Of a DNA stretch of 64,000 bases, positions 17,790 through 25,514 are shown one piece after another. The notes beneath the pieces are model-generated. The model did not search any database and was not told the origin of the DNA. It saw only the letters and a program-made list of their open reading frames with translations. Each line of letters starts with the position of its first letter. The first letter of the stretch is position 1. Source of the stretch: an uncultured Ignavibacteria bacterium. Its GTDB lineage: Bacteria > Bacteroidota > Ignavibacteria > Tepidaquicellales > OLB5. The DNA lies in contig CALMYL010000008.1 of assembly GCA_937873695.1 (NCBI GenBank), positions 423,369-487,368 on the forward strand, read 5' to 3'. The translations under genes and the position numbers were made by a program.

Positions 17790-18848
17790 TCAGTTACTCA
17801 TCACCTTGCCTGTTTTATAGTTAATAAATTTAGAATCCTTACCGGGCCTCTGAAGAAATGAGATCTCGCCGGTAATATCCTTCTGCTGTAGCACAGTATT
17901 GCCTATTATAAAACCATTCACTGTTGTTTCAGCAATAGAATACTTATTGCCTTCGAAGGTGAATGTCAGCCCGTTTGAATTGTTATACTTCCCCGAAACA
18001 CCAACAGAAATGTGCCCGGGTGAATAAACCAGAATGTAATCAATTCCTGCCTGTTCAAGCAGAGATGCGTAAAGCACTGCCGTTCCGCTGCAGTCAGATA
18101 CTCCCGTCATCAGCACTTCATTCGGCCGCTTCAAAACTTCATACCCGCCGTAGGCTTCTTTTTGGCTGAACGAAATTTGTGATGTAACAAAATCAAGCAA
18201 TCGCTGAGCGGTTTCTTCTTTCGATGAACCTTCTTTTACTATCATTTTTACAAGGCGGGTCAGACTTGTCTCACCCGGCACTGAAACAAATGCACCGTGA
18301 TCTGCCAGGTGTTTGTTTTTCTTGATCTCGGGGTCGCTTTTGCCTCCGTAAACTGAAATATCATCTGCGAAATCCGCCAGCTCATTTAATGATTGAGTAT
18401 ATTCAATACCATTGCTGAGTTTTACAGTTATATTTCTTGTACTATCAGGCTTAAAATCATTTTTGGGGAACCTGAATAGCATTCTGCCTGTACCTTTTAG
18501 AGTGTATGATCCCAGGAATACGTCACCGTTTTGTTCAAAACCGAATTCAACCGCGTTCCGGTCAATAGTAAGCTTATTCAGAGTTGTACTGCTGTCATAA
18601 TCCTTTTTGTTAATACTGAAGTAGAGGGTTTTTTCATCAAGGTCATACAGCTTCAGGTCAGCTTCGGTGCTTGTTGCCTGCTGAACAAAATCCTTGCAGC
18701 GGAATAGCGGCTCAGACATATAACTTACCACCACATCGCGCAGCCGTTTGTTGTTATGGGTATCGGTCAGCTCATCAGTTTTCTGACGGCAATCAAAACT
18801 TATGGCGCAAATGAGCAGGAGGGCATATATGAATAATTTATTTTTCAT
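17790..18848 (-). CDS. Transglutaminase-like lipoprotein
   Basis: About 352 residues from ATG 18848. A longer frame to 18914 exists, but MKNKLFIYALLLICAISFDC at 18848 is a clear lipoprotein-type signal (Cys20, although the box SFDC is not canonical). The C-terminal half carries a transglutaminase-like core: Cys in SDCSGTAVLYASLLEQAGI, His in SPGHISVGV, and a third acidic residue in YSIAETT. The N-terminal half is beta-rich. Predicted periplasmic cysteine protease/acyltransferase fold; substrate unknown. It has no operon partner. The non-canonical lipobox leaves open that it is simply secreted. Confidence 0.75.
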   Translation of the reverse strand: MKNKLFIYALLLICAISFDCRQKTDELTDTHNNKRLRDVVVSYMSEPLFRCKDFVQQATSTEADLKLYDLDEKTLYFSINKKDYDSSTTLNKLTIDRNAVEFGFEQNGDVFLGSYTLKGTGRMLFRFPKNDFKPDSTRNITVKLSNGIEYTQSLNELADFADDISVYGGKSDPEIKKNKHLADHGAFVSVPGETSLTRLVKMIVKEGSSKEETAQRLLDFVTSQISFSQKEAYGGYEVLKRPNEVLMTGVSDCSGTAVLYASLLEQAGIDYILVYSPGHISVGVSGKYNNSNGLTFTFEGNKYSIAETTVNGFIIGNTVLQQKDITGEISFLQRPGKDSKFINYKTGKVMSN

Positions 18849-18974
18849 TATGCTTAATAATTTTATCCAATATAAAAAGTATATATGATATCTGAAATTG
18901 ATATATTGGAGCATTATACTTTTTGCATCTAAACCGGAATAATTTAAGTAAGCGTTTCATAGTAAACTTTTCAT

Positions 18975-18982
18975 TAAATTTG
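18975..18982 (+). promoter_or_regulatory. TAnnTTTG promoter of tRNA-Arg
   Basis: TAAATTTG followed by CA, 21 bases upstream of the mature tRNA 5-prime end. This spacing fits a short tRNA leader well. Confidence 0.6.
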
Positions 18983-19003
18983 CAGACCGGTATGAATAAT
19001 TCT

Positions 19004-19075
19004 GCTCCCGTAGTGTAATGGATAGCACGTCAGGTTCCGGTCCTGCCGGTGAGGGTTCGAGTCCTTCCGGGAGTA
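19004..19075 (+). tRNA. tRNA-Arg (anticodon CCG)
   Basis: Acceptor GCTCCCG 19004-19010 pairs with CGGGAGT 19068-19074 (one G-T pair). D stem GTGT/GCAC; anticodon stem TCAGG/CCTGC with one mismatched outer pair; loop TTCCGGT with anticodon CCG at 19037-19039; T stem GAGGG/CCTTC with loop TTCGAGT; discriminator A19075. CCA is not encoded. Confidence 0.93.
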
Positions 19076-19087
19076 CAAATTCAAATA

Positions 19088-19238
19088 TCAATTAGCAATG
19101 AGCAATTAACAATTATCAATATTCTGTTTCATGTATTTGTTTGTTGATTGTTAAAGGTAGTTGAGCCGCAATTTCTTTGCGGCGAAGTCTTACTCACCAG
19201 GAGGAAGGCTCATTGTTCATTGTACATTGTTAATTGCC
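19088..19238. repeat. MITE-like inverted element after tRNA-Arg
   Basis: GCAATTAACAAT (19102-19113) is repeated inverted as ATTGTTAATTGC (19226-19237). Both ends are made of CAAT/TTAAC phrases. Inside lies a hairpin GCCGCAA/TTGCGGC (19165-19171, 19177-19183). There is no coding capacity. It fills the gap between the tRNA and the TRIC gene, whose ATG is just 3 bases beyond. Confidence 0.6.
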
Positions 19239-19240
19239 AA

Positions 19241-19858
19241 ATGGAAGCATTACTTAAAACCATCGAGATACTCGGGATATTCGCATTTGCCATCACGGGA
19301 ATTATAGAAGCCCGCAGGAAGCAGATGGATATTATCGGCACATATTCCGTCGCTATGATAACAGCCTTCGGCGGGGGAACCCTGAGGGATGTTCTGATAA
19401 ATCATTACCCCTTATTCTGGATCCAAAATTACAAGTACCCCATAATGATTCTTGCGCTTGCTGTGATTTCAATATTTATCCTGCGGAAATCAAACAGCTT
19501 TTCAAAACCGGTATTATTAATACTCGGGCTGCTTGATGCACTTGGCCTGGGACTTTTCAGTGCCGTAGGCACAAGCTACGCTTTAAATGCGGGTGTATTC
19601 TGGTTCAATTCCGTGTTAATAGGGGTTGTAACAGGTGTTTTTGGCGGCGTCATGCGCGATGTGATCTGCAACGAAGTACCGGTATTTTTTAAGCAGTCAC
19701 AGTTATATGCAACCTGTTCCTTTATCGGTTCACTGGTATTTGTAATACTTGCTAATTATTTTCCGGTTGATCCTTTTGTACCGCTTGCTGCCTGTATAGC
19801 AACAGCGTTCGCTTTGCGAGTTATTTCCATTAAGTACAACGTTCAGCTTAAATTTTAA
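19241..19858 (+). CDS. TRIC-type cation channel family protein (YadS/UPF0126)
   Basis: 205 residues, seven hydrophobic segments in two homologous halves. Each half has the family signature: FGGGTLRDVL in the first and FGGVMRDVICNEVP in the second, with ALGLGLFSAVGTSYAL between. Bacterial TRIC homologues form trimeric potassium-permeable channels. A longer upstream frame (from 19148) overlaps the inverted repeat element, so ATG 19241 is preferred. First gene of a plus-strand run to 22816. Confidence 0.92.
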   Translation: MEALLKTIEILGIFAFAITGIIEARRKQMDIIGTYSVAMITAFGGGTLRDVLINHYPLFWIQNYKYPIMILALAVISIFILRKSNSFSKPVLLILGLLDALGLGLFSAVGTSYALNAGVFWFNSVLIGVVTGVFGGVMRDVICNEVPVFFKQSQLYATCSFIGSLVFVILANYFPVDPFVPLAACIATAFALRVISIKYNVQLKF

Positions 19859-19863
19859 ATCCC

Positions 19864-20736
19864 GTGCAGAAAGAAGATAAATTTTCGTATGAAAAAACCC
19901 TTAAGACAGATAAAGATAATTCATTCCTGAATCTGCAGCAATTTCTGTTCATTACTTCCAAACAGCTCACAAAGTTCTTTTATTATACCAAAGTTACACC
20001 GCACCAGGTAATATTGCTTTCTATGTTATTCGGCATCACTGCTTCATACCTGATTATCCAGCCGGTAAAATTGTATGCTGTAGCCGGAGCCATCCTGTTA
20101 TTCTACAAGAACGTGCTTGATAAAGTTGACGGCTCGCTTGCGCGCGCAAAAGGACTCGACTCACGCCGCGGAAGGTTCTACGATTCAATTTCAGACTTCA
20201 TGGTAACATTTACCAGCTTTACGGCAATATCATACAGCCTGTATGTTCAGTACAATTCAGTTTATGCTTTCGTTGCGGGATATGCCGCTATGATATTTTC
20301 TATGCTGCAATGTTCATACTTTATTTATTACCAGGTATCGTTCATCAGATCAACCGGCAAAGATACAGTAAACCGCATTCTTGAAAATGTAACCGATGAA
20401 GATATGATCCGGCAGGATAAATGGACAACTTTCCTGCAGCGGATATTCATGCTCATTTACGGCTGGCAGGATAAATTATTTTATTTAATTGATAAGAGGC
20501 TTATTTCTTCATTCGGCGGTGATGAAATTAAACTGCGTGCATGGTACCAGAACAAACCTTTCCTTACGCTTGCAAGCTCACTTTCCATAGGTACTCATAT
20601 TTTCTTAATATGCATTTCAGCCGTAATTGGCAGGTTTGAGTACTATATATTAGTGAATTTAATATTGATGAACTTATTGCTAATTTTAAGTGTTGTTTAT
20701 CATTACAAATCAACGGTAAATAAATTAAAAACATAA
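19864..20736 (+). CDS. CDP-alcohol phosphatidyltransferase family protein
   Basis: 290 residues starting at GTG 19864, 5 bases after the TRIC stop. The active-site signature D-G-x2-A-R-x8-G-x3-D-x3-D is complete: D89-G90, A93-R94, G103, D107, D111 (DGSLARAKGLDSRRGRFYDS region). Several membrane helices flank it. It transfers a phosphoalcohol from a CDP-activated donor to an acceptor alcohol in phospholipid or inositol-phosphate-type synthesis. The exact substrate is not readable. No Shine-Dalgarno is seen and translation is probably coupled. Confidence 0.87.
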   Translation: MQKEDKFSYEKTLKTDKDNSFLNLQQFLFITSKQLTKFFYYTKVTPHQVILLSMLFGITASYLIIQPVKLYAVAGAILLFYKNVLDKVDGSLARAKGLDSRRGRFYDSISDFMVTFTSFTAISYSLYVQYNSVYAFVAGYAAMIFSMLQCSYFIYYQVSFIRSTGKDTVNRILENVTDEDMIRQDKWTTFLQRIFMLIYGWQDKLFYLIDKRLISSFGGDEIKLRAWYQNKPFLTLASSLSIGTHIFLICISAVIGRFEYYILVNLILMNLLLILSVVYHYKSTVNKLKT

Positions 20737-20739
20737 ATT

Positions 20740-21156
20740 TTGTTTTATATAACACGCAAATTCCATTTCTCGGCGTCTCACAGGGTGTATGACCCTATGC
20801 TAAGCGATGAAGATAACCTGAAGAAGTACGGCAAGTGCTCAAACCCCAACGGGCACGGGCATAATTATGAAATGGATGTTACCGTGGCAGGTGAAATTGA
20901 TCCTGCTATTGGTTACGTTATGGATCTGACAGAGCTTAAACTGCTTGTTGAAAAGATCATTATTGAAAAAGTTGATCACAAAAACCTTAACCTGGATGTG
21001 GATTTTATGAGCGGTGTGCTTCCTTCCACAGAAAATATCGCGCTTTCATTCTGGAACCAGTTAGAAGGTAAAATAAACTCTAATGGCAGGAAGCTGTATT
21101 CAATTAAAGTCAAAGAGACTGTAAACAATTCCGTGGAGTACAAAGGAAATAACTGA
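20740..21156 (+). CDS. 6-pyruvoyltetrahydropterin / 6-carboxytetrahydropterin synthase (PTPS/QueD family)
   Basis: 138 residues. Zinc ligands His14 (SASHR), His39 and His41 (GHGHNY); catalytic Cys33 in [15 protein letters not shown] and the [14 protein letters not shown] end also match the family. It converts dihydroneopterin triphosphate to a tetrahydropterin product. The next gene, FolE, makes that substrate, so the two form a pathway pair. Product could feed queuosine/7-deazaguanine or biopterin-type synthesis; no QueE/QueC is nearby. It starts at TTG 20740, 3 bases after the previous stop; an ATG start giving the conserved N-terminus is not available. Confidence 0.9.
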   Translation: MFYITRKFHFSASHRVYDPMLSDEDNLKKYGKCSNPNGHGHNYEMDVTVAGEIDPAIGYVMDLTELKLLVEKIIIEKVDHKNLNLDVDFMSGVLPSTENIALSFWNQLEGKINSNGRKLYSIKVKETVNNSVEYKGNN

Positions 21157-21166
21157 AATATTTAAA

Positions 21167-21799
21167 ATGGCTGATAAAAAAAGAACTAGCGGCATTACGC
21201 AGGATGATGATAATAATATCATCAGTGTGAATTACAGTGATGAATCACTAAAGAAGCTTGAAGAAAGCGTTGAGACTATTTTGGCTGAAATAGGCGAGGA
21301 CCCTAAACGTGAAGGACTGCTTAGAACACCAAACCGTGTTGCCAAGGCATATAAGTTCATGACCAAAGGCTACAGCGAAGATATTGAGAAAGTGCTTAAT
21401 AACGCGATCTTTAATGAGCATTACGATGAAATGGTAATTGTAAAGGATATCGATTTCTACAGTCTGTGCGAGCACCACCTGCTGCCGTTTTTCGGCAAAT
21501 GCCATATTGCGTATATACCCAATGGTAAAATTGTAGGCTTAAGCAAGCTTCCCAGGATTGTGGAAATGTTCAGCCGCCGCCTGCAGGTGCAGGAGCGCAT
21601 GACGCGCGAAATTGGGGATATGATTAATAAGGTGCTTGAACCCAAAGGCGTAGCCGTTGTGACCGAAGCCTCACATTTATGCATGATGATGCGCGGCGTT
21701 GAAAAACAGAATTCCGTTGCAACAGCATCAGCAATGCTGGGCAGATTTAAATCAGATGAAAAAACCAGAACGGAATTTTTGAAACTTATTGGGAAATAA
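21167..21799 (+). CDS. folE: GTP cyclohydrolase I (type IA)
   Basis: 210 residues. It opens the imidazole ring of GTP to give 7,8-dihydroneopterin triphosphate, the first step of folate and pterin synthesis. Zinc ligands are C101 and H104 ([10 protein letters not shown]) and C172 ([11 protein letters not shown]); [20 protein letters not shown] is the standard core, and [16 protein letters not shown] precedes it. Located 10 bases after the PTPS-like gene, same strand. Confidence 0.97.
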   Translation: MADKKRTSGITQDDDNNIISVNYSDESLKKLEESVETILAEIGEDPKREGLLRTPNRVAKAYKFMTKGYSEDIEKVLNNAIFNEHYDEMVIVKDIDFYSLCEHHLLPFFGKCHIAYIPNGKIVGLSKLPRIVEMFSRRLQVQERMTREIGDMINKVLEPKGVAVVTEASHLCMMMRGVEKQNSVATASAMLGRFKSDEKTRTEFLKLIGK

Positions 21800-21854
21800 A
21801 GTTCTATATGGTGGGCATTGACTGTGCGTGCCCGGCTCTGATGTGGTCAGTGCG

Positions 21855-22011
21855 GCATCAACGCAGTTGATGCAATCCAAAAAGTCTGTTAACTCCGTTG
21901 TTGGTCTTATGACCAACAATAAACTATCAATAATAAGATTCCCCGCGTTGTTGGTCTTGTTGACCAACAACAGCAATTAAGTTCCCCGTTGTTGGTCTTG
22001 TGACCAACAAC
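21855..22011. repeat. Cluster of palindromic repeats (three GTTGTTGGTC hairpins and one different hairpin)
   Basis: GCATCAAC-GCA-GTTGATGC at 21855-21873. Then three hairpins with arms TTGTTGGTC/GACCAACAA at 21898-21919, 21947-21971 and 21988-22011. Stems are 9-10 bp and loops TTAT, TTGTT, TTGT. The spacers also repeat (CAATAATAAGATTCCCCG, CAATTAAGTTCCCCG). Loop and spacer changes with intact stems suggest the pairing is kept. Confidence 0.85.
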
Positions 22012-22030
22012 AAATAATCAATAATAAAAT

Positions 22031-22816
22031 TTGTTAACCACTAACCAAATAAAACTATTCGCTTCGCTCAAACAGAAGAAATTCAGGCTTGAGCACGGCA
22101 AATATTTAATTGAAGGCTTTCATTTGATAGAAGAGTGCCTAAGCTCGCCGCATGAGCTGGAATATATCATTCTGCGAAATGAAGTTGACCTTCAGGGTCA
22201 TACAGCAATACTTGAAAAGATCGCGCAGAATAAAACCATTGTTGAGCCTTTGCCGGAAAAATTATTCAATAAGCTTACAGATACTGAATCCTCACAGGGA
22301 ATTGTTGGAGTAGTGAGCCGCCCGGAATATAACAAAACTAAATCATCCGGTGACCTGATAATCGCGCTTGATAAGGTTAGCGATCCGGGTAATTTAGGTA
22401 CAATAATCCGCACAGCTTATTGGTTTGGTGTTGACTGGATTCTGCTTAGCGATGGCTCGGCTGACCCGTATAATCCCAAAGTAGTTCGCTCAACACAGGG
22501 CGGAATTTTCCATACCAATATTACAGAAGATGCTGAGCTTGCAGCTGAGCTGAAGAAACTTGAATCAAAAGGGTACTCAGTTTACCTGTTTACACTTGAT
22601 ACCGAAAGATCATTATCTCAAATTAGCGAATCAGGCAAATCAGGGAAATCAGTGTTGGTGTTTGGCAGTGAGGCTCATGGGATTTCAAAAGAAATTTTGG
22701 ATATGGGCTTTGAGAAAGTGAAAATTGAAGGATACTCAGCTAGTGAATCACTCAACGTAGCAATTTCTACGGGAATTGCTTTATATGAGTTCAAACAGCA
22801 TGCAAAAGAAAAATAA
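22031..22816 (+). CDS. TrmH/SpoU family RNA 2-prime-O-ribose methyltransferase
   Basis: 261 residues. N-terminal substrate-binding domain (FRLEHGKYLIEGFHLIEECL), then the SPOUT knot with motif 1 LDKVSDPGNLGTIIRTAYWFG, motif 2 VFGSEAHGIS and motif 3 YSASESLNVAISTGIALYEF. It uses SAM to methylate a ribose in rRNA or tRNA; RlmB-like 23S rRNA methylase is most likely but not certain. Start codon is TTG 22031. An internal alternative is not obvious. The cluster of hairpin repeats lies immediately upstream and could affect its expression. Confidence 0.9.
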   Translation: MLTTNQIKLFASLKQKKFRLEHGKYLIEGFHLIEECLSSPHELEYIILRNEVDLQGHTAILEKIAQNKTIVEPLPEKLFNKLTDTESSQGIVGVVSRPEYNKTKSSGDLIIALDKVSDPGNLGTIIRTAYWFGVDWILLSDGSADPYNPKVVRSTQGGIFHTNITEDAELAAELKKLESKGYSVYLFTLDTERSLSQISESGKSGKSVLVFGSEAHGISKEILDMGFEKVKIEGYSASESLNVAISTGIALYEFKQHAKEK

Positions 22817-22867
22817 AACAATAATTTTCTGCATACTGCTCAACGACTCACCAACTTACCAACTCAC

Positions 22868-23677
22868 CTACTTAACAATAACCATTTTTTTTGTATCACT
22901 AAACCCTTCAGCTTCAAGCTTATAATAATACACACCGCTTGGCAGGTTAGTCGCATCAAAGATAGCTTCATAAGTATTTGCCTGCTGATATTCATCAATC
23001 AACACTTTAACTTCCTTTCCAAGCTCATCGTAAACTGTTAGCTTAACATTTCCATTTTTCGGCAATCCGTATCTTATTTTAGTTACGGGGTTGAACGGGT
23101 TGGGATAATTGTGGTAAAGTCTGTAGGTATTTGGTATCTCTACAGTTTGTATTCCGCCCGTTGGACAGGTAAATGTTAACTGAATGCACCAGGCATGCAA
23201 TGAACCTGTATCACCGGAATTACCCGTATCTGTTACAGCAATTTTCCAATATCCATCAGTACTAATGCCATTGAAGGGTGTAAGCGGACTTGATGGTCTG
23301 TAAGTTCCTGTAAACGGAGCTGTGCCGGATGAAAGAGGAATCAATGCAGAATCATCCAGTACCGTATTTATAAAATTATCTCCTGAACCGCCCACAAAAT
23401 TAACTATCAGTGAACCTGAATTTCCTTTTCGTAAATATACTCTTAAATCAGAAACCCATGTGTGATTGATGTTTGTCAAAATCGCATTAACATCATTTAC
23501 AATACAGCCGTTGCCAAGAAATACATATATAGAATCTGTGGCTGTTGAATGATCCAACACTAGTATATTCAGTCCGCTTCTGCAAAAACTCTGCTGTGAG
23601 CTCTGAGGCAGAACATCTTCAGTAAATATAGTAGCAATAACAAAACAAAATATAACCTGTAAGATTTTCATTCTCAA
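22868..23677 (-). CDS. Secreted P-domain protein with T9SS sorting domain (third of three)
   Basis: 269 residues: signal peptide 1-24, one proprotein-convertase P-domain (about 30-170; HTWVSDLRVYLRKG, GGSGDNFINTVLDDSA, PFTGTYRPSSPLTPFNG, GYWKIAVTDTG, GSLHAWCIQLTF) and a sorting domain (NYPNPFNPVTKIRY to KKMVIVK). P-domains normally sit beside a subtilisin or zinc protease; here they stand alone. This is the last gene of a three-gene tandem series with 8-base gaps. Probably a surface adhesin or calcium-binding module. Confidence 0.87.
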   Translation of the reverse strand: MRMKILQVIFCFVIATIFTEDVLPQSSQQSFCRSGLNILVLDHSTATDSIYVFLGNGCIVNDVNAILTNINHTWVSDLRVYLRKGNSGSLIVNFVGGSGDNFINTVLDDSALIPLSSGTAPFTGTYRPSSPLTPFNGISTDGYWKIAVTDTGNSGDTGSLHAWCIQLTFTCPTGGIQTVEIPNTYRLYHNYPNPFNPVTKIRYGLPKNGNVKLTVYDELGKEVKVLIDEYQQANTYEAIFDATNLPSGVYYYKLEAEGFSDTKKMVIVK

Positions 23678-23685
23678 AATTCCAT

Positions 23686-24483
23686 TTATTTAATTATGAC
23701 CATTTTTTTGGTATCGCTAAATCCTTCAGCTTCAAGCTTATAATAATACACACCGCTTGGCAAATTAGTAGCATCGAAGACAGCTTCATACGTATTAGCC
23801 TGCGAGTAACCATCAGCCAAAACTGCGACCTCTTTGCCAAGCTCATCGTAAACCGTTAGCTTAAGATTTCCATTTTTCGGCAAGCCATATTTTATCTTGG
23901 TTACAGGATTAAAAGGGTTTGGATAGTTTTGGTAGAGTCTGAAAGTATTAGGGATTTCTACTGTTTGTATACCGCCCGTCGGGCAAGTAAAAGTTAACTG
24001 AATACACCATGCTTTCAAAAACCCGGTATCACTTGTGGCGGTATCGGAAATAAGTATTCTCCAGTACCCATCAGTACTAATTCCGTTAAATGGAGTCAGC
24101 GGAAAAGAAGGTCTATATGTGCCGGTGAAAGGGGGTGTGCCGGATGCCAGAGGGATTGTGGCGGAATCATCTAGCTTAGTCCGTATAAAATTATCGCCCG
24201 AGCTTCCCACGTGATTTATTACCAGCGAACCGGCATTATCCTTCTGGAAATAAACATTAATATCAGAGATCCAGGTATGAACCAGGGTATCCATAATGAA
24301 ATTCACATCAGTTACCATACAACCGTTTCCTTTGTTGACAAGCATTGAGTCTCTGAGAAAACTGAAAGAGGGGATATTCATATTCAGCCTGTTCCTGCAT
24401 TGTGATTGCTGAATTGACTGCGAAAGTGAATTGAAAGAGATGATTAGAAGCAAAAAAGCAAAAATGTAAAATTTTAGTTTCAT
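23686..24483 (-). CDS. Secreted P-domain protein with T9SS sorting domain (second of three)
   Basis: 265 residues, same plan as its neighbours: signal peptide, P-domain (HTWISDINVYFQKD, GSSGDNFIRTKLDDSA, PFTGTYRPSFPLTPFNG, GFLKAWCIQLTF) and sorting domain ending KKMVIIK. Its P-domain is closer to copy three than to copy one: the CIQLTFTCPTGGIQTVEIPNT linker is shared by copies two and three only. No separate promoter is visible; it lies 8 bases after the stop of the 25289-24492 gene. Confidence 0.87.
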   Translation of the reverse strand: MKLKFYIFAFLLLIISFNSLSQSIQQSQCRNRLNMNIPSFSFLRDSMLVNKGNGCMVTDVNFIMDTLVHTWISDINVYFQKDNAGSLVINHVGSSGDNFIRTKLDDSATIPLASGTPPFTGTYRPSFPLTPFNGISTDGYWRILISDTATSDTGFLKAWCIQLTFTCPTGGIQTVEIPNTFRLYQNYPNPFNPVTKIKYGLPKNGNLKLTVYDELGKEVAVLADGYSQANTYEAVFDATNLPSGVYYYKLEAEGFSDTKKMVIIK

Positions 24484-24491
24484 AATACTTA

Positions 24492-25289
24492 CTATTTTAT
24501 TATTACCATTTTTTTTGTATCACTAAACCCATCTGCCTCCAGCTTATAATAATAAACGCCGCTTGGCAAATTAGTAGCATCGAAGACAGCTTCATACGTA
24601 TTAGCCTGCGCGTAACCATCCACCAGAACAGCGACCTCTTTGCCAAGCTCATCATAAACCATTAGCTTTACATTTCCATTTTTCGGCAATCCGTATTTTA
24701 TCTTGGTCATGGGATTGAACGGGTTTGGATAGTTTTGATAAAGCCTGAAGGTATTGGGGATTTCAATTGTATTTATTCCTCCCGTATAAAAATAATATTC
24801 CACAATTATACACCATTCATTTAGATATCCCGTATCACCCTGAGCTGTATCTGTGATGGTCAATATCCAATATCCCCAACCAGTAAACAGATTGTTAAAA
24901 GCTGAAAGAGGCTGGTTCGGTCTGTACGATCCCGTAAAAGGTGCTGTTGCACTGTCTATTTTTACAGCTGCTGAATCATCAAATACAGTTCCAATGAAGT
25001 TATCACCTGATCCGCCGGTTTTATTAAATAGCCTTACCCCCAACGTATCTTTTTTCAGATAAATTGAAAGGTCACTAACCCAACTATGAATCAATCTGTC
25101 TATTCGAACTTTAACATTCGTTATAACTGTTCCAGGGCCAATATTCACATTAATACTATCTTTAGCAATTGAGAGGTCGTTTATTTGAACATAGATCCCC
25201 GACCTGCAGAAGGGTTGCAACGGTTGAGAGCAAATAAAGAATGAATTTAAAATGATTGCTAAAGCAAAGATGTAATATTTTGTTTTCAT
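24492..25289 (-). CDS. Secreted P-domain protein with T9SS sorting domain (first of three)
   Basis: 265 residues: signal peptide 1-21, P-domain (HSWVSDLSIYLKKD, GGSGDNFIGTVFDDSA, PFTGSYRPNQPLSAFNN, GYLNEWCIIVEY) and sorting domain (NYPNPFNPMTKIKY to KKMVIIK). It is first in the operon. Its P-domain is the most diverged of the three, while the sorting domains are nearly identical between all three. This looks like duplication followed by divergence of the ligand face, or exchange between sorting domains. Confidence 0.87.
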   Translation of the reverse strand: MKTKYYIFALAIILNSFFICSQPLQPFCRSGIYVQINDLSIAKDSINVNIGPGTVITNVKVRIDRLIHSWVSDLSIYLKKDTLGVRLFNKTGGSGDNFIGTVFDDSAAVKIDSATAPFTGSYRPNQPLSAFNNLFTGWGYWILTITDTAQGDTGYLNEWCIIVEYYFYTGGINTIEIPNTFRLYQNYPNPFNPMTKIKYGLPKNGNVKLMVYDELGKEVAVLVDGYAQANTYEAVFDATNLPSGVYYYKLEADGFSDTKKMVIIK

Positions 25290-25514
25290 AATTCTTACTT
25301 TTTCAGGATTGTAAAATATGAATTGTCAAAACATAGCAAATATGTTATGATAAATCAATGTAAAACCATTTTGTTAATTCAGGGTGGTTACCTTTTTACC
25401 GTTACATTAAATCTTGCTAATTTGCAAAAAATTAGATAATTTGTATTAATAGTAAGTAATTAAGTTAGAAAAGCTATCCAATCACTAATTGAAAATATTA
25501 GCTTTTTCAGACTA

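Noticed and set aside
20740-22030. Pterin or preQ1 riboswitch before folE or the PTPS gene
   Set aside because: Gaps between these genes are only 3 and 10 bases, too short for an aptamer.
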